Below, one piece after another: positions 1 to 12,528 of a stretch of DNA of 64,000 bases. This stretch comes from Anoplolepis gracilipes (taxonomy: Eukaryota; Arthropoda; Insecta; Hymenoptera; Formicidae), in NCBI RefSeq assembly GCF_047496725.1, contig NC_132971.1, positions 7,592,001 to 7,656,000 on the forward strand, given 5' to 3'. The first letter of the stretch is position 1, and each line of letters opens with the position of its first letter. The notes beneath the pieces were generated by a model. The model had not been told where the DNA came from and did not search any database. It saw nothing but the letters and a program-made list of their open reading frames with translations. A program made the translations under genes and the position numbers.

Positions 1-110
1 CTTTAATATAATAATATATTAATAAAATAATTACAATATCTAAACACGATAAATAATGATAAGAATTTACATGACATATGATTTAATTAAATAAAATATT
101 AATATACTAC

Positions 111-377
111 CTTCTTTCTCCACAGCCAGATCGTAGAAACTACTCTCGGGTCCACAGCATGAAGATACGTCACCGAAATATAGCTCGCTCTCGGACTGTT
201 TCGGGCCGGCATTCGTTTCTTGCTGAAATGCCCCGTTCTCCACTCCCTTCAGCGGCTTTCTAATTCTCCTGCTTTTGACAGTTCCCTCATTCCCGCCTTC
301 GGGATCTGTGCTGTTGGAGATCTCCTCAGCATTCTCGTAATTGTCAGTGGGACGCTTCACGGATCTCGATCTGTGAT
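111..377 (-). CDS. ENTREP-like exon 9, tail segment
   Basis: The acceptor AATTCAG and the donor GAAG|GTAGTA enclose 89 residues of charged cytosolic sequence (RSRSVKRPTDNYENAEE, SELYFGDVSSCCGPESS). The strand and frame match the preceding exon. At least one further exon must lie left of base 1. Confidence 0.75.
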
Positions 378-3300
378 CTGAATTTTGCAGAAACATAGAA
401 ACTTAATTCCTAATGTTTGAAATGGATTGATTTTTTATAGCATTTAAATAAATTTCATTATAACATTTATTATTTACAAACTATCTATAATAATTTTTAG
501 TTTGTTTTATTTTACCTTCGTTATTCTCGAAGTTATCCATCCTTTTGGCAATTCTGGCTCTCGATTCGGTCATTTGCGGTCTTCTAGCAGGACTATTAGG
601 ATCACTGTAAGGTGGCGGTGGTCCCCATAATGGCACTGGCGTTTCCAAAACGCTGTAAGATGCAGTGCTCGGTGTGTACGGAACGTTTTGAGTGTTTAAA
701 ACGGAATAAGGACCACTCGATTGTGAATTGAGGACGCTGTACGGTCCGGTTCCGCCCTCCACATTGGCTTCCGTTGATCGTGCTTGTGTGTGAAAGCCAT
801 AATTCGAATCTGGACTCGGGGCTGGACCTCTCGATCTGGACCAAGGTAATCGCCATCTTCTACGAAAAAAAAACAATTTTTTAAGTTATATTAGTAGCAA
901 AAATGCAATTTTTTTGTATTTTAAAAGCAATTTTTGTCTTTTACTTAATTATATTACATTTTTAATTTTTAATATATCTATAATTATATTGTATATATAC
1001 ACTTATAAATGTTAATAATTTTAATTGATCGTTCTACTTACATTACTTGCTGTTAATAATTTTATAAATTTTTATTATCGTCAATTAGATTAATGTACAG
1101 TAAATTATTATTTTATAAAATAAAATATGTAAAATATTTTTAAATATATTTCTTCCCGAGTTAATTATTAAAATAAAAAATAAAATATGTTTACAATATA
1201 TTTTCCAATATTTTTTAAAGATTTTTTTTAAAAAAGCTTTTATGTGTGCTTTTATATATTATGACGCAATATATACGAGGCAATCGTTTTATCGATCATG
1301 TCTACTACGATAGAACATGCTACGTAAACTTTGACCGTTGTAAACTGACTTGAATCGTGCACAATATAAATATAATTTCTTTTATTCTTCTTTCGCTTGC
1401 TCGAAATTGATACGAAAAGATATCTTATTGGATATAGTGTTTCAAGAAAATATCACAAAGTCTATCGTGTACTTCACAATCGACATTTATGACCGTGCAT
1501 TTTATTGCATGTTCGTGCTATGGCGGACAAAATAAATTAAAAATTCCATCGCAATATATTCCCGGGACTTGGAACACTTTTCTGCAAGCTGATTGGAATA
1601 CCGTTTTAATGAATGCATTAACAAATTATCGGAATACAATACACGATGCAAGAGCCCGGATATGCTGCCTTACGAGTTGATTGCATTCTTTTTTTTTCAT
1701 ATTAGCAACAGTCGTATATAAAAGTTATTGATTTCATCGAATACACGTCGTGGTTATTATTATACTACATGTAATTGCAGTTCAATTATTAAAGTTTATT
1801 ATTAATAAATCGGTGTGCTAGATATTTTTATTAAATATAGCTTGGCCGTATAATTAAGCTTCTATTAAAATTATAAAAAAATATTTTCTTTTCGAAAAAA
1901 CATTTTGCGCGATAATTTTGCTATTTCATTAAAGTGAAACGCGAAACAAATATATTGATCAGAAATCCTTTCTTTTTCACAACATTATTATATCTGCATA
2001 CCTGGAAGGTGCCATATCGGGATTCGGCGTGTACAGATTTCCCGGTGTCTGTGCCCACCATGGACTCGCGCCCCCGCAATCGTTGCAACATCCGCAGGAC
2101 CCGGCCGGTGGTCCCACGGCGCCGCCCTGACCGTACAACGATCTGCATCTCAGTTCCAACTGTTCCCAGTACATTTTCTTCTTCTCGTGACTCAACAACT
2201 GGTATACCAGCATGCACGAGAATATGCAGGCCAGTATACCGGCCACCGAGACGCCGAAGAGGGCCCTCAGGCAGTCCGACAATGCACCGTGCACCGCCTC
2301 ACAGTGAGGAGTTCCCTCGAACCGCACGCCAGGGTCTTCTTTCGACTGCGGCGCGCTATAACATGTGCACGATCTGCGAATTATATCATGTAGAAGTTTA
2401 GAATTAATATCCCAGAAGTTTGTTTGCTTAGAGAATAATATCTTAGACTCGTGTAATTTAAATCATCTAAGTAAAGAGAATTAAAATTTATTTTAATCTG
2501 AAATCTTCTATAAAAGTCTGTAATTTTAATTATCAAACTTTCATAATAATAAAAGAAATTATTATTGTTACCACGTGTGTTAATAAATCTGTTTTTATAT
2601 GTATAATCGAGTCGGTTTATTTCTTTATAACTATAATTTCGTCTAAGATATGTATATTAAAAAAGGGAATGTGTAATATATATACACGTACCTCGCGCGC
2701 GCGGTGTAAACGCATTCGCGAAGATTCTGCAATCGCGACATGTGAATTACCGTGGTGGTGACGGTGACGAGTACGCACACCAGCGCACACACCACTCCTA
2801 CGGAACCGCAGACTTTCATCTGGAAAAGTTATAAACCCAGTTTAATAGCAGAACTGTCACCGTCAATGACACTTTTCCGCGAGGGACCGATAAGTTTACG
2901 AGACTTACCAGAAGTCCGTATCTGTGCTTTCGCCTAGCCAACAGCATTGTGAAAAGTCCCATGAGAATCAACTGAAACGATAAATTCATTAGTCTTTGTA
3001 GTGAAACGGCAAATCTTCATTTTCAAATATTATCATCTGAATGCATTAGATGAACGATTAAATTATGTATTATGAAAGCTCAAACCTCTCGTAAAATTTA
3101 AAAAAGTTTATTTACATATAACAGTTTTATAGCTCTGTATAAAAATTAATTTATCCGATGATAATAAATGATATATTAATTTGTTTCTTTATTTATTTAG
3201 AGAATAAATGAAGAAGAAATCTCTTTTAGTGCATAAAAAAGACAGAGGAGAAAAAAATAATCATTTCTACAATCATCAGAATAAATATTATACACTAGAG

Positions 3301-6300
3301 CGCGTTTGGCGTAACTCAGTCGATCGATTCTTGTCTCTCACCATAATGCCAGGAATGTAAGACGGCACGGTCTCGAAGAGCGCTAGACTGGCCGTGTGGG
3401 CTGACAGGACCGCGTGCACCGCCAAAAAGAGGCTGCCGACCGCCGCGCTCAACCCACCGCAGAGGCAGCAGAGGACAACGTACTTCTTGCAGCAGCCACC
3501 TTCGCCGCTGTGGCCTGCAAAATCGGCTCTTGAAACTTTAATTGCTCTGATAAAAAAATTCCACGCGCGTGCTTGGAATACTAATGTCTTGATAACAAAT
3601 GATTCTAAATCAAGCGAAGATGCATTTTTTTTGTTCAATGGGGGGGTAATTTATTTTTAAGAGTCGACGAATTAATATAATTTCTATACTCTTTTTAAAA
3701 AAGTAGCTTATAAACTATTAAATTCTTGGTTTATTTTGTTTAATATTTCGGATATAAAAATTAAATAGTATAAGCAGAGATTATTTTTGACTATTGATGA
3801 GATGTGAATTGTAAATCCTGTAATGTTAAGAAATGCAATTAATTTCAATCTCATTGACGATATATTATCGAAACTGAATATCAACGTGAGTTTATGGGTA
3901 ATTGCAGTCTGCGAATATATTCGAGGAATTTAGCTCGCGGCACGTTTCTCATTGTGACCAGATCAGAACTACGGCTGTTAGGTTCTCACGCGAACAATCA
4001 TTATCCCGCTAACCGAGGATCCAGCACGGCTTACTACCACTGTGTTCAAATTCCTTTTGAATAGGGTCGATGGTCCTACAAAGGACAACGTTTAAAGTAA
4101 AAAAAATAGCTCCAATAGATATACAGTAAATAATAATTATTAATAAGAAGTGACAAAAGACCAAAATAAAAAAAAAAAAAAAATAAATCTTGTAAATTCA
4201 CATCAAGAATAAAAAAAAATGCAGCCAATACGAAAAAGTGACGGTTTAATTTCTTCTTTCCAAGATATTGAAAGAATAAAAATTTCGATCGCTTTCACCG
4301 CGTATCGCGCAGTTCTCTACGTGTATGTACATACACGTAGAGACTCTCAGGACCTACTATATTTATTTCCGTTTCTATAGCCACCGCGTTGCGGAATGCT
4401 TACGACGTTGCTTTTGTAACATTCAACGCAGCTATGTTACTCCGTTTGACGGCATCCGGGCTCGACTTCCATTGTCAAAGCACCCTATTGAATCCGGTCC
4501 ACCGACCGTGTTGTATTGGAAATCGTCTCAATGAATTCTCGATCGTCAATATACCTTGTAGTTTTGAAGACAGTGTGCTAATATTCCCGGGACTTTCACA
4601 GAGTGAATTTTTTGATCGAGTATATTGTCGATGCACGAAAAAAATGATTGAATATTGAGAAATTCAAATACAAAATTGAGGCTCGCGCGAATGCTATTAA
4701 AGATGTATTCATAAATGTTATTTTATAGAGACCAGCGCGATATTTTTTTCAGAAGTTTATGTTTCCATCGAGAAATATAAGATGAAATTCGTTGGTTCTT
4801 GTGTAAATAGAAATCCAAAACGTGAAATGTAAGACCTTAGAAAAAAAATCGCTACAGTTCCAAACGTTTCTTCCAAACGCGAGAGATGGAAATTTTGAAA
4901 GATATTGTCGGGAAATACCTCGAGCGTATTTTGATCTTAATCTACCGTTCAAAGGCGGCAAGATATACGGAGTGGAAATTCTTAGGGGCAAAAAGTCGAA
5001 TAAATCCTTTAAGGAAAATTGATCCTTCGATCTAGTCTTCCCTCGAAAGAAGCACGAATTCACAATAGTCAGGACAATAATCAGAAATCGACATCACGTA
5101 GGGGAACGTATACATATTCCATTTTGTGAAACTCACGGTTGGAAAACTGGCGAGATCTACGTTATTCAAAGATAACAATGGCTAGCCTTTTATCTCTTGC
5201 GACATGCTTACTACCTGCGTGATGTTGTTTATCATCGAAGAAAGTATCGGTTTGAATTGATGCAAAACGAATCAGGTACCAGAAAAATTTGATTTTTCTG
5301 ATTCCCATTGCAAAAGAAAAGCATAAACTATTTCGTTCTTTGCTATTGAGATATAAATAAGCGTAAGAAGTTATTCGAAACCTTTCTCGTTAAAAGTTGA
5401 AATAGATATATAATAAAAAAAAATCTATATCCTCTATTACATATAAATCCACGTATAAATGTGCAATCTGATCTCGCGACATCCTCGCGAGATTGAACCC
5501 ATCTATTTCGAAGCGCGCAACTAAAAATATTTCATGGGTGGTGTACAGATAGTCAATATGTCGAAAACAATTTTTGTCGTGGTAATATTCGATCTAGTAA
5601 TATAAACCGATTCCGAAACAATAGTCGTTTTGGAGAATTCACGGTACAATGTTTGTGTAAAGAAAGATAGAAATAGAACTCGACATTATAACAAGAGTTC
5701 TAAAAAAATCATCCTATCAATCTCTACAATAAATATAAATCGAGAAACGTAAGAAACAATTTTACGTTTGTTTTGAAGCACAATTGTAGGGAATAATTTT
5801 AACAAAACATTTTTAATTTTAAATTAAATGCAGTAAAAATCCAACGCGCAGAATGCATTGATGGAGCGAGGCGTCGCAACCTTTGACCTTGCCTCAAGAT
5901 GCAGTGTCTATTAATAACGAGTGCACAAAGGGAGCGTAAAAAGGAGAGGCTGATAAGCGAAAGGGGTCTCTCGGCGTACCACAGGGATGCGGATAATGCG
6001 GCCTCGGGAAGTGCGCGTGATTCGTCGGATATGGCAAATGCGAATGCGAGTGAGCCGCCATCGGGAAGGGATAGCCCTGGCTGTCCATCTCCATTTCCGT
6101 CCCGAGGCGGCAACGCACTATCTGGAGCACCGGATAGCCATCCATCTTCCTCGTGTCTTCTTTCGTGCCCGCTCGCGACAATCTTCAGTAATTTCGCGGG
6201 CTCATTCCGGTGTTTTTATCACTTGCTATATCGTATACGTAGCGGTGCTGATGATTTTCTTCTTGAATTAGTCAGTCCGTTCTTTTGGCCGATTAATCTT

Positions 6301-9300
6301 TATATCGAACAGTTTTGACGACAATTAGTTAGATTGGCTGGAAATTTAATTTTATTTAATCGATTCTTTAACGGGTATCGCAAAAATGTGAGGGTGAATT
6401 GTATATCACACAATATATGAACTGTTCAGAACCCTCTGCATCGAAATTCAATACTCGTGCTCGTTATTAATTACTTTGAAAAGAATTTTCTGTTTTATAC
6501 CATTAGAATGCCAATTTTTAAAATTAGATTGTTGATGTATATATATATATAACTATTATTTTATAATATAATTTTACAATAATTTTTTAAAAATTGATTA
6601 TAATTGTTTATAATATTTTTCTTATTTTAATATCTCTAATACTCGAAATTATTAAAAAATTACAAAAAAAAGACAATAGGAATATATATGTATATGTATA
6701 ACAAACAATCAGATAATTACATAAAATTATATTTTTCGAATTATATATTAGAGGAATATGTATTGTATTTTTAAATTATACCATACAAGGATCGAAAGAA
6801 AATTCGCACTGTAAAATGTGTGATTGATGTTATGCGAATAACTTTCAATTTATAACAGCATTATTCGACATAATAAATATCCCGTTGCTCTCATTAAACC
6901 ACATATGTCTGCAATATTCTACACGAGTCACGTGTTATGAAAGTTTGTCCAAGGTCATCTGTTCATCGTGCATTTCCGGCTGGGTCAACCCACTTTCACC
7001 ATCAATCATCGTCATCGGAAGTCATTACTAACTCCCGTTACCCCTCCGTTATTTTCAATCGATCGTTATTCAATGCCAAGCTTCATTGTCGAAAAACTAT
7101 CCAATATCGATCTTCACTGTCTTTTTCCTTTCAGGACATGAAAATCCACTTTCGTATCGACGATCGTACTCGGGAGGATTCACAATCGTTAGTGGCGGAC
7201 ACGTTGTGATATGTCCCACAGGTGGCGGCTTCCGTGGTGCTCGTCGAATCCACGAGATCCAGAATATAATCCAGGCTTTTTCCACGTCAACAAAGAAATT
7301 ATATCGAGCACGCGTAGCGCGTGAAAAAAAAGGTCACGTTTATAACGCGTGTCTGTCGTATCGTCGCGTCGGTCCGCTCTCAAGTCGCTCGCAACCCTCG
7401 ACAGGAGGGATCGTCCTACTCTCGGTTGGTGCAAGCATCGACTGGTCGATATACCCCCGGATGATTCGAGCGACCCGTCGCGGTCGGGGGTTGAAATTCC
7501 GCGGGAATGCACCCTCCAGTACAAGCAGGATAGAAACCTAACCGTGTGTAGTCGTCGATAACGTGATCTCCGCGACTGATAAGACGCAAACGTCGCGCGC
7601 CTTCTCTTCATCCGGCTGATAGTGCACGGTCATCGGGATGATTGAAAAACAAATCCGGCTCATGGATGGAGCTACCACCCGTCCCGAAGATCGTACGGCG
7701 AATTTTTAGAGAACGTCACTGTATCCGACATTTCAACGACTCTGTCTGACATTTCAATCTCGAATGGAAATTAAGTCACCGATATGGAACGAAGAGTGTT
7801 AACGTCATTCATATCGCGAATCGACTATTCACATTGACTTCAAGTGTACAGCTCACGAACGGAAAAATATCGCGTCCATAAAAGATGCATAACTTTCTTC
7901 TATATTATTAATGTAACTCAATAAAATTCTCGATATACGATTCGTATATAATATTTATAGAAAATGCATCTTGTAATAATAAAATTAAATACAATATTAT
8001 TAATTAAATATAAATAAATTTCAAATATGTGCTTGCACTTTTTTATGCAAATCGTATAATTACTATTTTAAATAAAAATTAAATTTAAGTAATGCATGCA
8101 TAGAAATATTAAGTTACTTACATTGATTGGTAGCAGTCGTCTCGTAACGTCTCGTTGGTCTCGGTGGTGGACGTGGCGGAAGAGCAGGAGGTTGATGCGT
8201 TCTCGCTGCCACCTCAATGCCTGCATCACTCTCGCCTTCCGTTCCTCTGTTGTTTCCTCCGGGTTGTTGCACCACGTGGCATTGACACTTGTTCTTCGTA
8301 GGGGCTGAAACCTGTAACAGCAAAGTACTTACGTTAACTCGAGTCAAGATGATTTAAGGCACTCGTCTAATAAATACGAAAGCATTTAGTGGCAAATCCT
8401 TTTTATATTGTCTTGATCGATGATGTTTAATAAGCGTGTTTAATATTATCTTAGATTTTTAATTCTGTTATTTTCTTCTAGAATAAATGGAGATTTTCAG
8501 GAATCGATATAAATCAAAGTATGTCGGATTATTAAAGTTTCATTAATGAATTATAATAATCAAAATTGCTGTAATTAAGTTTAACGGGCAAAAATGTTTC
8601 TGTTATTATTAATAATGTTATATAGTTTAGAAATTTCTTTTTTTGAGATTATTGAGATTGAGAATATATCTTTGAAAATCACACAATCTCATCAAATTCG
8701 AATAAAATACGACTTATTTAAATTTTAATGTTAATCACAGATAAACGCTCGATGTCAACACTTAAGAGCGAAGAACGCCCGATACTTTTCGTCGTACTCG
8801 CGACGAAATTCAAACATTTCTGCAACGGGCACCGATCATTAATCATCCGTGTGCGCGCTGCATTTGGTCCGCGGCTGAAAATATTTCCTGATATAAGCTC
8901 TAAGGGCAGAACCGTTGCTTAGTACACGATTTATAGCTTCTCGCGTGGCCGAGACACGGCGAACGTAACTCAAGCGTGCGCGGATAGAGATATGGCGATT
9001 CACGAACATGTATTTTCTGAGATGTGGCGGCAAAAACGCGGCTAGGAATATACGAACCGCTGGGCGGAACGATGGCATAAGTCATTCTTCTCATCTGGCG
9101 AAGCGCGTGGAAAATTTATGACAGTACAATCGTGCAAAATCTAATTAATTTCTCGAAATAGTTTTTTTTTTTCGTAATTGTGTGGACAAAGAGAGCGAGA
9201 AGAAAAAGGAAAATTCAAAATTTTATTAGCTCGTCACTATATATGTTTTATGTTATAATTTTATATTGCAAAATAATTATACTAGAAAGGTATTACGATT

Positions 9301-10980
9301 TTTACGTTCTACTATAAATAACTGATAGAATAAATGATAATATATTTAATAGATTTGTATACCTGAATGGTGTCGACGCCCATAAGAGACGCATTTTTGG
9401 TGTCATTTTGCTCATGCGGATGACTGTGATTGTGCACGTGTCCATGAAGATGCCCGTGATGATCCAAGCTTGAAGGCGCTCGATCTCTCGGTCTAGTATC
9501 AGAATGACTCGTGTGCAGTTGGTGCATCGGCTGCAGATGATGATGATGATCATGAACGTGGTCCAGCCTGCTGTGAGTCCTGGTATTGGCGTTTGACGAC
9601 GAAGATTCGCATGATATACCGGAGCTGATGTGATGATGATTTACGCTGGAATGACCGGTCAAGCTGCCCGACGAACTGCCGCGGTGATGACCGCCCAGAG
9701 GTGTCGTCGACAGACTGCTGTTGACGTTAACCACGTGCCGGTGCAACGTGGGCGAACCACCGTGGTTCATCATACTCGAATTTGACGATGCACCGCTAGA
9801 AACGCCGTGATGATCGTTAGGAAAGGCAGAATTCGAGTGATGGGTTAAGCCAGGACCGGTGCCGAGTCGATGATGACTGCGCGGTGAATTTATATGGTTT
9901 ATCGTGGCTGTGATAGGCATCGACGTTGGATGATGATGTCCACTAGGGGTGGTAGAGCTGGTTTGATTCATCGGTCCGGAATCTGCAATGATAATACGAC
10001 ATTCTATTTATTTTATAAGCTTAATAATTAATATGATAATCACGAAAAAGAAGATACGAACTGGACGTGCTTAATGAGCTAGATGTTCCATGAACATGGC
10101 TGGTGAGATTAGTCACCAGAGTTCCATGATGATGTCCGGTCATTCCTTCACGCGCGTGCGCGTGATCACGGGATCCATGATGATGAGCGTTCGTCTTGGT
10201 GTTACCATGATGATGATGAGTGTGTTGTCGCTGGTGTTGCTGGAAGCCCATCAAACTCTCGGCAGCGTCGAGATTTGAATTGCTTCTAAAGTTATCAGTG
10301 TGCTTGTGAATGTGAGTGTGTATGTCACCGTGGAAGTGTCCGTGAACGTTACGATCTACCGCCGCCGGCTCGTGATGATGCTGATACGGATTTAGCACCT
10401 GTTGAACGTTCTTCAGCTTATCCTTGCTAGAGTTTTGCTTCTGTGGCGACAAGCTACCATGTTCTTCCAATTCCTTGCTGCTTGTCTCGAGCAAATTCGA
10501 TTCGGCTTCCAGCAAGGGACTAGGACTCGAGGTCAAACTGTGTTGATTGTCTTGCAGACTCGAGGTTTCTTGGACCCTTCGAGCCGCTTCAAATGCCAGA
10601 TTGCGCGACAGGTCCAAGTTACGCGGACTACAAGACAGATTATGCCCGTGAAGGATTAATATCGAGTTCTGGCTGTTCATGGATCTTGGATTGGGCGATA
10701 TGCTTTGGCGTTCTAGGAGATCGATGTTCCTGGCGTTGTCCAGGCTGATCTGCTGCGAATTATCTTGATGAGGACTCTCCAGCCTTCGTATTGGCTCAAA
10801 AGCACTTTGTAAGGTCTCTAAACTTCGTGGGAAATCTTGATTATTAGAGATCCTGGTGCTGCCCACATGCCTTTCTGTTCTGTCTCTTACAGGATCCATA
10901 TTGCCAATCGCGGAGCACTGACAAGGATGCTGCGAATTTTCAGGCACGTCTAGATCGCTGATTAATTCCGGTTGAGACAT
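111..10980 (-). CDS. ENTREP/FAM189-like four-transmembrane endosomal adaptor, 3' end outside window
   Basis: The coding exons on the minus strand are 10980-10062, 9982-9363, 8311-8122, 3514-3342, 2971-2909, 2819-2692, 2373-2002, 859-516 and 377-111. All junctions are GT-AG and keep one frame for at least 1025 codons; the last donor (GTAGTA after 111) shows that the gene continues left of the window. TM1 is at about 588-613, TM2 at 630-646, TM3 at 656-681 and TM4 at 735-757. A Cys-rich loop precedes TM4, and the cytoplasmic tail has PPPY (903-906) and YSVL at 862, 873 and 890. The CEAxxGALxxxL...G start of TM4 and the CxC loop resemble vertebrate FAM189/ENTREP proteins. Those are known to be endosomal and to recruit ITCH-type NEDD4 ligases through PPxY. 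The insect N terminus is far longer (about 580 residues before TM1) and His-rich. Family assignment is from memory of sequence pattern, not from a search. Confidence 0.72.
516..859 (-). CDS. ENTREP-like exon 8, PPPY and three YSVL motifs
   Basis: The acceptor is TCGTAG and the donor GAAG|GTAAAA. The cytoplasmic tail contains three spaced YSVL tetrapeptides (plus positions 730-741, 697-708, 646-657), which match the YxxPhi endocytic consensus. It also has GPPPPYSDP (607-621), a PPxY that would bind WW domains of NEDD4-family ligases. PPxY and endosomal sorting fit the known behaviour of ENTREP. Confidence 0.82.
860..2001 (-). other. Intron between ENTREP-like exons 7 and 8
   Basis: AT-rich intron of 1142 bp. 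No conserved element or mobile repeat is visible. Confidence 0.7.
2002..2373 (-). CDS. ENTREP-like exon 7, Cys loop and TM4
   Basis: The acceptor TTCGCAG supplies one base to complete AG|A (Arg), and the donor is AG|GTATGC. The exon encodes SCTCYSAPQ, a loop ending GTPHCEAVHGALSDC, and then TM4 (LFGVSVAGILACIFSCMLVY). The cytosolic part is charged (HEKKKMYWEQLELRC) and Gly/Cys-rich (CGCCNDCGG). This exon carries the clearest family resemblance. A downstream CCGCAG acceptor would break the phase. Confidence 0.82.
2692..2819 (-). CDS. ENTREP-like exon 6, TM3
   Basis: This is a 128-nt exon with acceptor TTCCAG and donor AG|GTACGT. It encodes the third membrane helix (CGSVGVVCALVCVLVTVTTT) and an extracellular segment with one Cys (LRECVYTAR). 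The family has an equivalent Cys-containing loop between TM3 and TM4. Confidence 0.8.
2909..2971 (-). CDS. ENTREP-like exon 5, TM2
   Basis: This is a 63-nt exon in phase 0 at both ends, with acceptor TTTCAG and donor CTG|GTAAGT. It encodes a hydrophobic half-helix followed by basic residues (LILMGLFTMLLARRKHRYGLL, here a composite of 21 residues). The basic run after the helix places its C-terminal end in the cytosol. It is too short to be seen as a normal ORF. Confidence 0.78.
3342..3514 (-). CDS. ENTREP-like exon 4, TM1
   Basis: The acceptor is TTTGCAG and the donor ATG|GTGAGA; the exon is 173 nt. It encodes a short Cys/Lys-rich entry (GGCCKKY), then a hydrophobic helix (YVVLCCLCGGLSAAVGSLFL...) and a small extracellular loop. 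It aligns by position with TM1 and the first loop of FAM189 proteins. Confidence 0.8.
3515..8121 (-). other. Large ENTREP-like intron with GC-richer islands
   Basis: This 4.6-kb intron separates the cytosolic N-terminal exons from TM1. GC-richer blocks at about 5830-6200 and 6940-7660 contain open frames on both strands, but no in-phase splice pair or recognisable product. A perfect 30-bp palindrome sits at 4314-4343. The islands could be enhancers; nothing in the sequence proves it. Confidence 0.6.
4314..4343. repeat. Perfect 30-bp palindrome
   Basis: The left arm TCTCTACGTGTATGT is followed directly by its exact reverse complement, with no spacer. Symmetry stops at 4313/4344. It lies inside the large ENTREP-like intron. 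Confidence 0.95.
8122..8311 (-). CDS. ENTREP-like exon 3, Pro-rich linker
   Basis: The acceptor is TTACAG and the donor T|GTAAGT. The exon is 190 nt, phase 0 to 1, and encodes 63 residues: CQC near the start, an acidic stretch, and a Pro/Arg-rich run (ALPPRPPPRPTRR) that could bind SH3 domains. Its last base T joins GC of the next exon to make a Cys codon. Confidence 0.75.
8312..9362 (-). other. ENTREP-like intron 8312-9362
   Basis: AT-rich intron with a GC bump at 8730-9110 on which short frames open by chance. No splice-site pair that would add an in-phase exon is seen. Confidence 0.6.
9363..9982 (-). CDS. ENTREP-like exon 2, His/Ser-rich
   Basis: The acceptor is TTGCAG and the donor CAG|GTATAC. 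The exon starts with two bases of a split codon and ends in phase 0. It encodes about 207 residues of low-complexity His/Ser/Asn/Thr sequence, including HVHDHHHHLQ and a final HHGHLHGHVHNHSHPHEQND. These HxHxH arrays resemble the metal-binding loops of zinc transporters. They lie on the cytosolic side if the N terminus is inside. Confidence 0.75.
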
Positions 10981-10988
10981 TTTAATAT
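10062..10988 (-). CDS. ENTREP-like exon with start codon, His-rich
   Basis: The acceptor TTCCAG lies just before 10988, and the ATG is at 10980 after 8 nt of UTR. The exon codes for a hydrophilic Ser/Asn/Gln-rich region of about 200 residues. It then becomes His-rich, with alternating clusters such as HGHFHGDIHTHIHKH and runs of four His. The donor is uncertain. Cutting at 10062 (A|GTTCGT) or at 10044 (C|GTGATT) both keep the frame and differ by six residues. Confidence 0.72.
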
Positions 10989-12303
10989 CTGGAATAATAT
11001 GATATACATATGAAAGATATATATAAATTACATTTATAAAATGTGAATTTGCATTATGAATTTATTCATAAGTTTAAATATTGCAATTTTTAAATAAAAT
11101 TTTAGTAATGAGTCTTTCTCTCGAAAATATATTTCTTGAAAGAATCTATTTATTTTCATTTGTATATGCATTTTTATTATATAGCAGTTAATTTTAATTC
11201 ATACTTAATTAGGTCAAAGCAAATTCCGTTACGATTTTTAAATAATTAATAACTTCTGGTATCTTAAAAAAATATTCTAAATTTTAGAATATTAAAATAT
11301 TCTAAAGATTAATGATAAAGTATTCTTATTTTACCTTCAGAAAAGTAACGGAGAAATTATATCGGTCGCAGTCATATAATAAATAAGAGAAGATGTGAAA
11401 GAAAATACTCGTTAGATAGATTTCCGTTTGTACTTTTTACACATCGCTCGCGATGACTCCTGCTGTTTCATAATATGAAGCAATTTATCAAGTGCAACGA
11501 GGCAGGGCATCAAAACGAACAACCTCTCATCGTGAAACACGGTCACCGCACAGTTGGAAATCGTTCGACGTATCGATCCGGATTTAGACGGCGGATATGT
11601 CAACGTTGTTGCTGCCAATTTCTATTTCGAGTTATCGCATGTATGATAGTAATAAACTATGTCCATTTAAAATTGAATAAAAAATATAAGTTATTGATAA
11701 ATAAATCATTTTTTATTTGACATGCCTTAATCGACATAAAATAAAAAAATACACAAAAAAAGATTGCTTTAAAAATATTCCTTGTAGTAAATACATACAA
11801 TGTTCAGATTGCTAATGTGCTCAAAAAATGATAAATTGCAAAAGTTTTATATTATAAATATTTAGTCATTAATTATTATTGGAATAAATTTTTTAATCTT
11901 TTATTTAATCTAGATATTTTTTAATTTTTATGTAAAAGTTAAACTAAATAATATAAGAGACGGAGAAGTTCTAAATTATAAAAAAATCATTATACTATTA
12001 TATATCTGTTTTCGATAACACTTTATTGTCATCACTCTTTATATTAAAACTTTTCCGACGACATCCCGCAAACTTGAATAAATATCTTGTGAAAGATTGA
12101 TTTTTAGTCTAGTTTTCTTTATAGTTCTTCAAAAATAGAAGTCTTTTACGATCGATCATAATTGTAGGCTTCAAGAACGCACTGAAGCGGTTTATTATGT
12201 GTTTATCTCGTTAAGAGATTTCAAAAGTAAGAGTAAGTTTGCTAAGCACGAAGATAATAAATTATAATTCATTGCCAGATAAGGAAATTATTATATAAAT
12301 TTT

Positions 12304-12307
<4 letters not shown>

Positions 12308-12338
<31 letters not shown>
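12308..12338. repeat. (TC)n microsatellite
   Basis: Uninterrupted TC run followed by imperfect TTTCTC copies, in intron 1 of the ENTREP-like gene. Confidence 0.95.
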
Positions 12339-12341
<3 letters not shown>

Positions 12342-12528
12342 CTCTCTTTCTCTTTCTTTTTAATGGAAGAATTAAAGTACTGTAGTATGATGTAAGCTCA
12401 ATTAAATAAATATTAATTTTTAAAAAGCTCTTATTATTAAATATATGTAAAGAAATGTTAAATATTTCAAACTGTAATAAATTTAAAAAAATATATTTTA
12501 CTTAAAATTAAACAATTTTATCTATTAA

